Below, piece by piece: positions 9,179 to 17,337 of a stretch of DNA of 32,244 nt (positions are counted from its first letter, which is position 1; each line of letters starts with the position of its first letter). Origin of the DNA: Nitrospirota bacterium (GTDB lineage: Bacteria; Nitrospirota; Thermodesulfovibrionia; Thermodesulfovibrionales; UBA6898). The stretch covers positions 1-32,244 of the forward strand of contig JAJRYC010000075.1 of NCBI GenBank assembly GCA_024275975.1. The letters are read 5' to 3'. Both the position numbers and the translations under genes were made by a program. The notes below the pieces were generated by a model. It saw only the letters and a program-made list of their open reading frames with translations, did no database searches and was not told the origin of the DNA.

Positions 9179-10486
9179 TTGGGCCTTATCTCGAGTTTCC
9201 AGAATATTTTCAAAATTGCTGAATTAAAGGGCAGAATTCTTTTTACTCTCGCGCTTCTTACAGTATATAGAATAGGCTGTCATATACCCACCCCCGGAAT
9301 AAACGGAGAACAGCTGAGTGAGTTCCTGACGCAGAGGGGCGGAGCTATCATGGGTTTCTTCGATATGTTTTCCGGTGGGGCGTTATCAAGGGCCACAATA
9401 TTCGCGCTGGGCATAATGCCTTATATCAGCGCATCAATTATTATGCAGCTGCTCACCGTTGTAATACCGGCAATCGGCAAGCTTGCAAAAGAGGGTGAGG
9501 CTGGCAGGAAAAAGATAGTTAAATATACAAGGTACGGAACAGTGCTTATCAGCGCCGTTCAGTCCTTTATCATAGCCTCCGGCCTTGAGACCATGCAGGA
9601 TGGTATGTTTGTTACAAACCCAGGATGGTCGTTCAGGATAATCACGATGATTACATTGACATCGGGTACTGCGTTCATAATGTGGCTGGGAGAGCAGATT
9701 ACGGAAAGGGGCATCGGTAACGGGATATCGCTTATTATCTTTGCCAGTATTGTTGCAAGATTCCCATCCGCTGTTGTAAGCACAATCAGATTGACACAGG
9801 CGGGCGAGCTGTCACCATTTATTCTTATCCTGCTGATAGCAATGATGGTTGCGGTGATCGCGGGTATAATATATATCGAGAGGGGCCAGAGGAAAATACC
9901 TGTTCAGTACGCAAAGCGAGTGGTGGGCAGAAAGGTTTATGGCGGCCAGTCAACGCACTTGCCTCTCAAGATAAATACCGCCGGGGTTATCCCTCCGATT
10001 TTTGCGTCGTCCATAATTATGTTTCCGGCCACGATTGCCGGTTTTATCGCGATACCCTGGGTACAATCTATTGCCCGGCAGCTTTCTCCAGGGAACGTAC
10101 TATACACCGTCTTATACGTCAGTATGATATTCTTCTTCGCATATTTTTATACAGCCATAGTATTCAATCCCGTGGATATAGCGGATAACCTCAAGAAATA
10201 CGGGGGGTATATACCCGGCATAAGGCCAGGCCAAAAAACATCGGAATATCTTTACCGGGTGTTATCCAGGCTTACATTAATAGGTGCGGTATATCTGTCG
10301 GTGGTATGTGTTATACCGACCTTGCTGATAGCAAAATTTAATGTGCCTTTTTATTTCGGTGGAACTTCTCTTTTGATAGCGGTAGGAGTCGCACTGGATA
10401 CAGTTTCACAGATAGAGTCGCATCTGGTTACGCGGTCCTATGAGGGACTGCTAAAGAAGGGCAGGGTAAGGGGAAGGCGGGGCTGA
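9179..10486 (+). CDS. secY: Protein translocase subunit SecY
   Basis: A 435-residue polytopic membrane protein forming the Sec channel with SecE and SecG. Visible motifs are RIGCHIPTPGIN (TM1/plug region), GIMPYISASIIMQLL, GIGNGISLIIFA and the C-terminal THLVTRSYEGLLKK-like ending (here SHLVTRSYEGLLKK). About ten hydrophobic segments can be followed. The start is TTG at 9179; AGAGGT lies upstream. It is immediately followed by map, with no adk in between. Confidence 0.97.
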   Translation: MGLISSFQNIFKIAELKGRILFTLALLTVYRIGCHIPTPGINGEQLSEFLTQRGGAIMGFFDMFSGGALSRATIFALGIMPYISASIIMQLLTVVIPAIGKLAKEGEAGRKKIVKYTRYGTVLISAVQSFIIASGLETMQDGMFVTNPGWSFRIITMITLTSGTAFIMWLGEQITERGIGNGISLIIFASIVARFPSAVVSTIRLTQAGELSPFILILLIAMMVAVIAGIIYIERGQRKIPVQYAKRVVGRKVYGGQSTHLPLKINTAGVIPPIFASSIIMFPATIAGFIAIPWVQSIARQLSPGNVLYTVLYVSMIFFFAYFYTAIVFNPVDIADNLKKYGGYIPGIRPGQKTSEYLYRVLSRLTLIGAVYLSVVCVIPTLLIAKFNVPFYFGGTSLLIAVGVALDTVSQIESHLVTRSYEGLLKKGRVRGRRG

Positions 10487-10514
10487 AAACATATATAACA
10501 AGAAGAATACGCCT

Positions 10515-11264
10515 GTGATCTACCTGAAATCTCCAGAGGAGATAGAGAAGATGACCGAGGCATGTCGAGTAGTGGCGGAAGTTCTTGCGTTACTGAAAAA
10601 TATGGTAAGGGTCGGAGTGACGACAAAATAGATGGAGCTGTTTGCTGATGAACAGATCAGGGCCCGTGGTGGAAAGCCCGCATTTAAAGGGTACAGGGGC
10701 TACCCGGCGAGTATATGCACCTCCGTTAATGATGAGGTGGTACACGGTATCCCATCATCTGTTAAACTGGTTGAGGGCGATACTGTCAGCGTCGATCTTG
10801 GAGTTTACATGGACGGTTTCTATGGAGACGGTGCAGTGACAATGCAGGTAGGCAGGACGGACAGCGAGACCAGAGAATTAATTAAGGTGACCGAAGAGGC
10901 GCTGTATGTCGGCATAGATAATGCTGTTGAGGGCAACCGTGTATCGGATATATCCCATGCCATACAGAAACATGTTGAAAACAAAGGATTCTCCGTTGTA
11001 AGGCTTTTTGTAGGACATGGTATCGGCAGAAAGCTGCATGAGGAGCCCCAGATACCCAACTATGGTTCGCCTGACCATGGCCCGAGACTGAAAGCGGGAA
11101 TGACGCTTGCGATAGAACCGATGGTCAATGCAGGGTCATACGAGGTAAAGATACTTGATGACGGCTGGACTGCGGTAACGATAGATGGCAGGAAATCGGC
11201 ACATTTCGAGCATACGGTTCTTGTGACATCGAACAAACCTGAAATCTTGACTAAATGTACATAA
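10515..11264 (+). CDS. map: Methionine aminopeptidase type I, interrupted by an in-frame TAG
   Basis: Removes the initiator Met from nascent proteins. From GTG 10515 the frame reads [20 protein letters not shown] to GVTTK, then TAG (10629-10631, codon 39), then MELFADEQI and a complete Map. All expected residues lie after the stop: His77, metal ligands Asp94, Asp105, His168, Glu201 and Glu232, and His175. Counting through the stop gives 249 residues, the family norm. The stop falls where related proteins usually have Glu (GVTTxE), as if GAG became TAG. Starting at ATG 10632 would drop 39 residues of the conserved fold. A sequencing error, a recent mutation or readthrough are possible. Confidence 0.92.
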
Positions 11265-11286
11265 AAAAACTATAATTAAGGGTTAT

Positions 11287-11505
11287 ATGGCTAAAGAAGA
11301 TAATATTGAAGTACAAGGGACTATTGTAGATACGTTACCCAATGCGCGGTTCAGAGTGGAGTTGGAAAACGGTCAGGTAGTGCTGGCTTACGTGTCTGGT
11401 AAAATGAGGATGCACTTTATTAAAATTTTACCTGGGGACAGAGTGACGGTTGAATTGTCGCCCTACGATCTTTCAAAGGGAAGGATAACATACAGATTTA
11501 AATAA
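11287..11505 (+). CDS. infA: Translation initiation factor IF-1
   Basis: A 72-residue OB-fold protein, exactly IF-1 length, with [20 protein letters not shown] and [22 protein letters not shown]-1 occupies the A site during initiation. It sits between map and rpmJ, a standard position. AAGGG precedes the ATG by a short spacing. Confidence 0.98.
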   Translation: MAKEDNIEVQGTIVDTLPNARFRVELENGQVVLAYVSGKMRMHFIKILPGDRVTVELSPYDLSKGRITYRFK

Positions 11506-11524
11506 TTTATAAAAAGAGGTAGTT

Positions 11525-11638
11525 ATGAAGGTTCGTTCATCAGTAAAGCCTATATGTTCTAAATGCATAATTATAAAAAGAAAAGGTATTGTGCGGGTAA
11601 TATGTGAAAATCCCAGGCATAAACAGAGACAGGGATAA
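11525..11638 (+). CDS. rpmJ: 50S ribosomal protein L36, zinc-binding
   Basis: A 37-residue protein beginning [20 protein letters not shown] and ending [10 protein letters not shown]. Cys11, Cys14, Cys27 and His32 form the zinc site of the C+ form of L36. AGAGGT precedes ATG 11525 and TAA is at 11636-11638. Together with zinc-type S14 and S4, it points to a zinc-dependent ribosomal set. Confidence 0.96.
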   Translation: MKVRSSVKPICSKCIIIKRKGIVRVICENPRHKQRQG

Positions 11639-11700
11639 ACAGTTATAAGGTCGGGGTGAGAGCATGTTACTGCAACTCCGTACTGTAAAAGGAGGTTTAA

Positions 11701-12075
11701 TTGGCTAGGATCGCGGGTATTGATTTGCCGAAGAATGAGCGTATTGAAATCGGGCTGACGCGTATTTTCGGAATAGGCAGGACACTTTCCAAAAAGATAC
11801 TGGAAGAAGTAAAGGTCGACCTTAACACCAGAGTTAAAGATCTTAAAGAAGAAGATGTTATAAAGATCAGGACAGTGATAGACAGGGACTTCAGTGTCGA
11901 GGGCGATTTGAGACGTGATATAGCAATGAATGTGAAGAGACTGAAAGATATCGGATGTTACCGGGGTCTCAGGCACAGGTCCGGCCTCCCTGTAAGAGGG
12001 CAGAGGACCAAGACGAATGCGCGTACAAGAAAAGGGCCTAGAAAGGCTGTTGTCGGAAGAAAGAAGGAGGCGTAA
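11701..12075 (+). CDS. rpsM: 30S ribosomal protein S13
   Basis: A 124-residue protein beginning [20 protein letters not shown] with the C-terminal [14 protein letters not shown] tail that reaches P-site tRNA. The start is TTG at 11701 with GGAGG upstream. Heads the alpha-operon segment rpsM-rpsK-rpsD-rpoA-rplQ; in E. coli, S4 represses the equivalent operon near this point. Confidence 0.97.
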   Translation: MARIAGIDLPKNERIEIGLTRIFGIGRTLSKKILEEVKVDLNTRVKDLKEEDVIKIRTVIDRDFSVEGDLRRDIAMNVKRLKDIGCYRGLRHRSGLPVRGQRTKTNARTRKGPRKAVVGRKKEA

Positions 12076-12078
12076 TCA

Positions 12079-12465
12079 ATGGCTCAAAGAAAAAAAGGGG
12101 TCAAGAAGGCCAAAAAGAATATTTACAGCGGAGCTGCTTATATTCAGGCGACGTTTAACAATACAATAGTAACAATCACTGACCCGCACGGTGCTGTTGT
12201 CACATGGTCAAGCGCCGGCAATCTCGGATTCAAGGGATCAAGAAAAGGGACTCCGTATGCCGCGCAGATGGCGGCCGAGGCAGCAGCCAAAAAGGCCATG
12301 GATTGCGGTATGAAGCAGATTGATGTATATGTTAAGGGTCCGGGTGCCGGAAGGGAATCAGCGATAAGGTCTCTTCAGTCGGCCGGTCTGGATATTAATT
12401 TAATAAAGGACGTTACCACCGTTCCTCATAATGGATGCAGACCGCCAAAGAGGAGGAGAGTTTAA
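12079..12465 (+). CDS. rpsK: 30S ribosomal protein S11
   Basis: A 128-residue protein with [20 protein letters not shown] and the C-terminal [18 protein letters not shown]. The Asn-Gly of the HNG motif is the site that becomes isoaspartate in E. coli S11. It starts 3 bases after rpsM with GGAGG upstream, and ends at the base before the rpsD start. Confidence 0.98.
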   Translation: MAQRKKGVKKAKKNIYSGAAYIQATFNNTIVTITDPHGAVVTWSSAGNLGFKGSRKGTPYAAQMAAEAAAKKAMDCGMKQIDVYVKGPGAGRESAIRSLQSAGLDINLIKDVTTVPHNGCRPPKRRRV

Positions 12466-13092
12466 TTGGCACGATATACGGGATCTCAATGCAGAATATG
12501 CCGCCGGGAAACGGAGAAGCTGTTTCTCAAGGGTGACAGGTGTTTTACAGAGAAATGCGCTGTGGAGAGGAGACAGTATCCTCCCGGTCAGCACGGACAA
12601 CGACGCAGTAAATTGTCGGAATATGGGATACAGCTGAGAGAAAAACAGAAGGTGCGTAAGATGTATGGGGTTCTCGAAAAACAGTTCCGGAATTATTTTA
12701 AAAGTGCCGAAAAGAAAAGAGGCGTAACCGGGGAAATCCTGCTGCAGTTGCTGGAAACCCGTCTGGACAATATAGTTTGCAGAATGGGCTTTGCTCCCAA
12801 CAGGAACAGCGCCAGGCAGCTCGTAAATCACGGACATTTTCTGGTTAACGGCAGGAAGGTCAATATCCCGTCCTTCAGTGTCAGGGTTGGTGATCTCGTT
12901 GAAGTGCGGGAATCGAGCCGTAACCTTGCTCTGATAGGCGATAGTCTGTCCGGAAACGAACAGAAGGGTGTTCCAGCGTGGATAGAAATGGATTTTCAAA
13001 ACTTCAAGGGTAAACTGTTGCAGATACCTTCAAGAGATGATATTCAACTTCCCGCCCAGGAGCAGTTGATTGTTGAGCTTTATTCTAAATAA
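12466..13092 (+). CDS. rpsD: 30S ribosomal protein S4, zinc-binding type
   Basis: A 208-residue protein whose N-terminus has four cysteines (QCRICRRE and [12 protein letters not shown]), the zinc-binding form of S4. The S4 RNA-binding domain is visible as [20 protein letters not shown] followed by [19 protein letters not shown]4 nucleates 30S assembly. The start is TTG at 12466 with GGAGGAG upstream. Abuts rpsK. Confidence 0.97.
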   Translation: MARYTGSQCRICRRETEKLFLKGDRCFTEKCAVERRQYPPGQHGQRRSKLSEYGIQLREKQKVRKMYGVLEKQFRNYFKSAEKKRGVTGEILLQLLETRLDNIVCRMGFAPNRNSARQLVNHGHFLVNGRKVNIPSFSVRVGDLVEVRESSRNLALIGDSLSGNEQKGVPAWIEMDFQNFKGKLLQIPSRDDIQLPAQEQLIVELYSK

Positions 13093-13180
13093 AGTGGATG
13101 AGTAATGGTTAAGAGTTGGGAAGACTCCCTCAACTATATTAAGTTGTAATAAAATACAAATTTTAGGCATGGGAGGCCTT

Positions 13181-14203
13181 ATGAACCTAAAGAAAAAAGG
13201 CTTTCAATTACCTGAGAAGATCAGGTTTGATGAAGAAACGCTTAGTAACACGTATGGAAAGCTTATAGCGGAACCACTCGAACGTGGTTTCGGTACCACA
13301 ATCGGAAATTCATTAAGGAGGGTTCTCCTATCTTCGATTGAAGGCGCGGCGGTAACAGCGGTTAAAATTCAGGGCGCGCTTCATGAGTTTTCTAATATCG
13401 ACGGCATTAAGGAAGATGTTGTCGATATTATTTTGAACCTGAAGAAGTTGAGATTTAAATTTTACGGGGAAGGCGAGAAGATAGCGACGTTCAAACTGAA
13501 AGGACCGATGCTCGCAACAGGCAAGGATCTTGACTGTGATTCTTCTGTTGAGGTGTTGAATCCCGATCAGGTTATAGCCACGCTTGACAAGGGCGCTACC
13601 TTTGATGTGGAACTGTATATCAGAAGCGGAAAAGGTTGTTATTTCGCTGAATTGGGCAAGGAGGATCTGCCTGTCGGCATGATCGCTGTTGACACGGTTT
13701 TCACGCCGATAAAAAAAGTTAATTTCCATATAGAAAAAGCAAGGGTAGGCAGGTCTACGGACTTCGACAAGCTTGTAATGGAGTTATGGACTGACGGTGG
13801 GACCACGCCGGAACAGGCAATTTCACAGTCTGCCTCAATAATTGTTGAACATATGGATCTGTTTCTATTCGACGAAAATGTTGAAGAAGAGGATCCCGAA
13901 GAGTTCGTTCCCGAGGAACCTGTTAATGAAGTGGTTACCGAAAAAAGTGAATCATCACTCAATGATAACCTGTACAGAAATGTTGATGAACTGGAGCTTT
14001 CAGTCAGATCATGTAATTGCCTGAAGAATGCTAATATTAAGACGATAGCGGAACTTGTTCAGAAAACTGAACCGGAAATGCTCAAGACAAAGAACTTCGG
14101 CAGAAAATCGTTGAATGAAATAAAAGCGATATTGGTCAAAATGGGACTTCATCTGGGAATGAGACTGAGACAGGAAGCCCCAAATAAAGAAGAAACGGTA
14201 TAG
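13181..14203 (+). CDS. rpoA: DNA-directed RNA polymerase subunit alpha
   Basis: A 340-residue protein. The N-terminal dimerisation domain has PLERGFGTTIGNSLRRVLLS, and the C-terminal domain has NVDELELSVRSCNCLKNANI and FGRKSLNEIKAILVKMGLHL, the helices that contact activators and UP elements. The frame is open from ATG 13169, but GGGAGG at 13171-13176 points to ATG 13181, giving MNLKKKGFQLPEKIRF. The 88-base gap upstream contains an imperfect GTTGGGA/TCCCTCAAC hairpin (about 13114-13135) of unknown role. Ends in TAG, showing that TAG is an ordinary stop here. Confidence 0.97.
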   Translation: MNLKKKGFQLPEKIRFDEETLSNTYGKLIAEPLERGFGTTIGNSLRRVLLSSIEGAAVTAVKIQGALHEFSNIDGIKEDVVDIILNLKKLRFKFYGEGEKIATFKLKGPMLATGKDLDCDSSVEVLNPDQVIATLDKGATFDVELYIRSGKGCYFAELGKEDLPVGMIAVDTVFTPIKKVNFHIEKARVGRSTDFDKLVMELWTDGGTTPEQAISQSASIIVEHMDLFLFDENVEEEDPEEFVPEEPVNEVVTEKSESSLNDNLYRNVDELELSVRSCNCLKNANIKTIAELVQKTEPEMLKTKNFGRKSLNEIKAILVKMGLHLGMRLRQEAPNKEETV

Positions 14204-14221
14204 TCCGGAGGATAAACAGGA

Positions 14222-14644
14222 ATGCGTCATAAAGTTGATGGTAGATTATTTGGAAGAACCTCTAACCAGAGGAGAGCGCTCTTAAGAGGCCTGGTCACAT
14301 CTCTATTTGAACATCAGAGAATAGAGACGACAGTGGCAAAGGCGAAAGAGACAAAGAGGATTGCTGAAAAAATGATAACCTTTGGAATAAAGGGAGACCT
14401 GCATTCCAAGAGACAGGTTTTTTCGTATGTTTTTGACAGGGAAGTGGCCTCCAGGTTTTTCAAGGAGATTGCGCCGAGATTTTCGGGGAGAAACGGTGGA
14501 TACCTGAGAATAGTTCAGACCAGGAACAGGCTGAAGGATTCAGCTGCGATGGCTGTGCTTGAATTTATTGACTATGAATCGATAAAGCAGCCTAAGGGCA
14601 AGGCTAAAAAAGCAGTGAAGTCCGAAGCCGAAAAATCCAGTTAG
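14222..14644 (+). CDS. rplQ: 50S ribosomal protein L17
   Basis: A 140-residue protein beginning MRHKVDGRLFGRTSNQRRAL, the L17 signature, and containing GGYLRIVQTRNRLKDSAAMA, followed by a Lys-rich tail. L17 lies at the tunnel exit and is normally the last gene of the alpha operon. GGAGG precedes the ATG. Here a further tiny gene follows only 14 bases later. Confidence 0.97.
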   Translation: MRHKVDGRLFGRTSNQRRALLRGLVTSLFEHQRIETTVAKAKETKRIAEKMITFGIKGDLHSKRQVFSYVFDREVASRFFKEIAPRFSGRNGGYLRIVQTRNRLKDSAAMAVLEFIDYESIKQPKGKAKKAVKSEAEKSS

Positions 14645-14658
14645 GGACCTATATATTA

Positions 14659-14799
14659 GTGAATGATCTGCTTATAGTAATCGGACTAGTTGTAGTATGG
14701 ATAGTTCTGCAGTTCATAGTGTTTCCAAAGCTGGGAGTGCCCACGTGAGGGGTTCCGCGGAAAGGCTCGGGTGGGGCTGAAAAAAAGTGTGGTAAATGA
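14659..14799 (+). CDS. Candidate small single-TM selenoprotein (UGA read as Sec)
   Basis: GTG 14659 follows rplQ by 14 bases, with AGGGA near the rplQ stop. The frame begins VNDLLIVIGLVVVWIVLQ, a single hydrophobic helix (about residues 4-22), then VFPKLGVPT, a TGA at codon 30 (14746-14748), then GVPRKGSGGAEKKCGK and a final TGA. Read as Sec this gives a 46-residue membrane-anchored protein with one Cys at 44. CCCAC (14739-14743) pairs with GTGGG (14770-14774), and TGAG with CTCG just inside, so the UGA lies in a stem that could serve as a SECIS-type structure. Support: the organism uses Sec in fdhA, and yedF lies downstream. Against: the apical loop is not a classic match, and the protein could end at TGA as a 29-residue peptide. 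Confidence 0.62.
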
Positions 14800-14871
14800 A
14801 ATGGGTGGATTAGATGCTTTCTGATCGTTCCTTGATTGGTTTATGTTGTTTTTTCTGACCCACTTCATTTA
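14793..14871 (+). repeat. Long-loop inverted repeat over the end of the small selenoprotein gene
   Basis: TAAATGAAATGGGT (14793-14806) and ACCCACTTCATTTA (14858-14871) are complementary over 14 positions with one mismatch, separated by 51 bases. The left arm covers the final stop codon of the preceding small gene. No clean T-run follows, so it is not a standard intrinsic terminator; it could end or protect the ribosomal-operon transcript, or be a small mobile-element remnant. Confidence 0.45.
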
Positions 14872-15100
14872 TTAACAACTTTTAGCCTGATTCAGCCTCT
14901 TTTAATTGTGGAGTCGTATACGTGCCGGTGTTCATATATATCCCTTTTCGTTAATAAGCATATCTTTTTTAGTTCTTCAGGTTTATCAGTGGGTATATTT
15001 TCAGCGTTTATCACCTGAATTATCGCGGTCATTCCCTCAGTTTGTACCGTCAGTTATTCCGGTGGTCCGCCTCTCTTTCATTCCCTCGGTCCACACATCA

Positions 15101-15481
15101 GTCATTCTCGCGGTTTTTTGAGCGGGTCGACGCGACTCTCGCGAGGACTTACATCGAGAATCCAGTGTTTTCAATGCGTTCCTGATACCGGATCAAGCCA
15201 GCCATAACAACAAAAGTTTTTTATAAGTTCTGGATGCCCGATTACAGACTTCTGGCATGACAAATATAACAATTTGGGTCTTCAGAGAATTTTCCGGGTA
15301 GATCACAATAACTCCAGGTTTCCTCAACTCCGACCGGGATTTTAATACATCTAAATATATGAAGGATTGGAAATATCTATTGCTGCGGACAATTTTATCA
15401 GAATTAACTATTTGAAAATATGCAAAAAAACAGTTATCTTTATTGATCTGTATGAGAATCGAGATCGCAGGCGGGAATGAC
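15101..15481. repeat. REP/MITE-like intergenic inverted-repeat region
   Basis: The 731 bases between the small selenoprotein and yedF show no convincing gene. They hold nested inverted pieces: GTCATTCTCG (15101) with CGAGAATCCAG (15155-15165), ATCCAG with CTGGATGCCCG (15230-15240), and GGCATGACA (15254-15262). A further GCGGGAATGAC (15471-15481) mirrors the GTCATT-type end, and a short CGCGA-CTC-TCGCG hairpin lies near 15130. This style of GTCATTCCCGC sequence is typical of dispersed intergenic repeats. A similar GGCGGGAATGAT occurs at 16282. Confidence 0.45.
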
Positions 15482-15530
15482 GGACATATCAAAACCGGCG
15501 CCCGAATTCTATGAGCAATCAGGAGGAATA

Positions 15531-16151
15531 ATGATTATTGATGCCAGAGGGCTTGGATGTCCCAAACCGGTTCTATTAGCGGAGGAAGAACTGAATAAAA
15601 TTGATGAAGGTATAGTCGAGGTGCTTGTAGATAACGAGGCGTCTACTGAAAACCTCGGAACGTTTTCGCGTAAGAACGGTTTTTATTTAGAGACCTCAAA
15701 AGAGAATAATTACTGGCGAGTCAAGCTTGTAAAGGGGCACGTCGGTGATGTTGTCGGCGATGAAAGGAGACCGGATGCGGGACGCTCGGCAGAGAGCACT
15801 GGGGAGCAGGAGACCAAAATGAACCTGCTGCTTGTAGTAGGCACCGATTCAATAGGCAAGGAAGAGGAACTGGGTAAGACCCTGATGAAGGGTTTTTTTG
15901 AGACGATGAAGGTGACGGGAGAGATACCGGATATGATATTTTTTCTGAATGCGGGGGTGAAATTAACCACACTCAATACGGATATCGTCCCGGTCCTTCA
16001 AGAGATCGAAGCTATGGGAGTCGAGATATTCTCCTGCGGGACATGCCTTAAGTATTACGGACTGGAATCCGGGTTGAAAGTCGGCTATAGCGGCACAACG
16101 AACCATATTGTCGAGGGCATGATTGATTTCAGAAAGATAGTCTGGATCTGA
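15531..16151 (+). CDS. yedF: Sulfurtransferase-like selenium metabolism protein YedF
   Basis: A 206-residue two-domain protein. Residues 1-70 are a TusA/SirA-like domain with DARGLGCPKPVLLAEEEL, in which Cys10 of CPKP is the expected persulfide carrier. Residues from about 97 on form a DsrE-like domain (MNLLLVVGTDSIGKEEELGK) with a CGTC motif at 169-172. This fusion matches the family used as a marker of selenium-utilising genomes; its exact reaction is not established. AGGAGG immediately precedes ATG 15531. An earlier in-frame ATG at 15477 lacks such a site. Its neighbourhood with the UGA-containing small gene strengthens a selenium role. Confidence 0.9.
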   Translation: MIIDARGLGCPKPVLLAEEELNKIDEGIVEVLVDNEASTENLGTFSRKNGFYLETSKENNYWRVKLVKGHVGDVVGDERRPDAGRSAESTGEQETKMNLLLVVGTDSIGKEEELGKTLMKGFFETMKVTGEIPDMIFFLNAGVKLTTLNTDIVPVLQEIEAMGVEIFSCGTCLKYYGLESGLKVGYSGTTNHIVEGMIDFRKIVWI

Positions 16152-16219
16152 TTTTGTCCGTATTGTCCTGACCGCTCCCCCTGGCACTTCCGAATGTTTT
16201 CTCTGGATAAAGGGGGCTG

Positions 16220-16236
16220 CCGGCATGGTGTGCCGG
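16220..16236 (+). terminator. Hairpin downstream of yedF
   Basis: CCGGCA (16220-16225) and TGCCGG (16231-16236) form a perfect 6-bp stem with loop TGGTG, 68 bases after the yedF stop. No strong T-run follows (TTCCGCTTATTT), so it is a weak terminator candidate or a structural repeat. Confidence 0.4.
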
Positions 16237-16263
16237 TTCCGCTTATTTCAGGAAAAAATTATG

Positions 16264-16305
16264 TTACTATATTTATAGTAAGGCGGGAATGATCATGTAA
16301 TCCCG
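16264..16305. repeat. Palindrome followed by REP-like hairpin
   Basis: TTACTATA (16264-16271) and TATAGTAA (16274-16281) form a perfect palindrome with a 2-base centre. Directly after it, CGGGA (16284-16288) pairs with TCCCG (16301-16305), and the strand reads GGCGGGAATGAT, similar to the repeat ends near 15101 and 15471. The element lies between yedF and the deacetylase gene and may be a repeat or an operator upstream of the sugar genes. Confidence 0.35.
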
Positions 16306-16356
16306 TATTATTAATTTTTCCCAAAATACAAATCAGATCATTAAGGTCATTCTGCT

Positions 16357-17337
16357 ATGAGAAAAACTCTGATTAATACTATAAAAAGAATTGATCAAAT
16401 TCTTATGCCGGGTTTTATCGGCCTCTTTGGAGACAGGCCCTCACTCATCACAATCCTTTTCCATGGATTGTTTAATAATAGAAGAGAGATCGGGATGAAT
16501 ATTGCGGACCCCCAACAAGGAATAACATTAGAGTATTTCAGGCGGATTATCGGGTATTTTTCGGATAATGGTTATATATTTGTTTCCCCGGATGATATTC
16601 CGGACGGACTGGATATGTCAAAAAGATATATTTTAATCACATTTGACGACGGGTACTTTAATAATTTAAACGTGATGCCGGTTTTAAAAGAGTTTGAAAT
16701 ACCGGCGATTTTTTTTATTTCGACAAACCATGTAGAGAACGGTAAGGCCTTCTGGTGGGACATTATATACAGGGAACGAGTTAAGAAGGGCATATCCCTG
16801 GAGCGAATTGCCGAAGAACAGGAACAACTGAAATCGAGGACCCATGATGAAATTGAAGCATATATAGTAGCAAATTTTTCATCAAACTCACTGAAACCGG
16901 TATCTGATATCGACAGGCCTTTTACTCCCGATGAGTTAAGGGCTTTTTCTGAAGAAAAATATGTATTTTTGGGCAATCACACCAGCGACCATGGGATTTT
17001 AGCAAATTATACTGAGGGTGGAGCAAGATCACAGATTCTTGGCGCTCAAAAGACTTTGTTTGAAATGACGGGCCTGCTCCCATCTGCTATCTCGTACCCG
17101 TGTGGCAGCTATACTGGAGAAGTTATTAAGATCGCGAAAGAGATTGGGTTGCGGTCGGGGGTTACCGTAGAAAGCAGGAAGAATTATTTCCCGATTGGTC
17201 CGGCGGGTGATGATATTATGAAGCTTGGCAGATTTACTTTATGGGGTGGAAGTGATCTTATAGACCAGTGCCGTTTTTATCACTCCGAGTTTTCATTATA
17301 TAAAAAGTACAGAACGATCAGAAAGAGATTGAAGTAA
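16357..17337 (+). CDS. Polysaccharide deacetylase family protein
   Basis: A 326-residue protein with NodB-homology (carbohydrate esterase 4) motifs: ITFDDGYFNN at 94-103 (catalytic base Asp97 and metal ligand Asp98), GNHTSDH with His208 and His212 as further metal ligands, and ISYPCGSYTGE around 246-255. Such enzymes remove N- or O-acetyl groups from cell-wall or surface polysaccharides. No signal peptide is visible, so it probably acts in the cytoplasm on a sugar intermediate or a lipid-linked glycan. The genes downstream (radical SAM, glycosyltransferase) point to surface glycan assembly. The substrate is unknown. Confidence 0.88.
   Translation: MRKTLINTIKRIDQILMPGFIGLFGDRPSLITILFHGLFNNRREIGMNIADPQQGITLEYFRRIIGYFSDNGYIFVSPDDIPDGLDMSKRYILITFDDGYFNNLNVMPVLKEFEIPAIFFISTNHVENGKAFWWDIIYRERVKKGISLERIAEEQEQLKSRTHDEIEAYIVANFSSNSLKPVSDIDRPFTPDELRAFSEEKYVFLGNHTSDHGILANYTEGGARSQILGAQKTLFEMTGLLPSAISYPCGSYTGEVIKIAKEIGLRSGVTVESRKNYFPIGPAGDDIMKLGRFTLWGGSDLIDQCRFYHSEFSLYKKYRTIRKRLK

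Noticed and set aside
10629-10631. Pyrrolysine as the meaning of the TAG codons in map and fdhA
   Set aside because: Both sites are Glu positions in relatives, TAG ends several neighbouring genes, and nothing in the window points to pyl genes.
14836-15121. Two overlapping plus-strand frames behind the small selenoprotein gene
   Set aside because: Low-complexity, Ser/Phe/Ile-rich translations of repeat-like DNA without ribosome binding sites.
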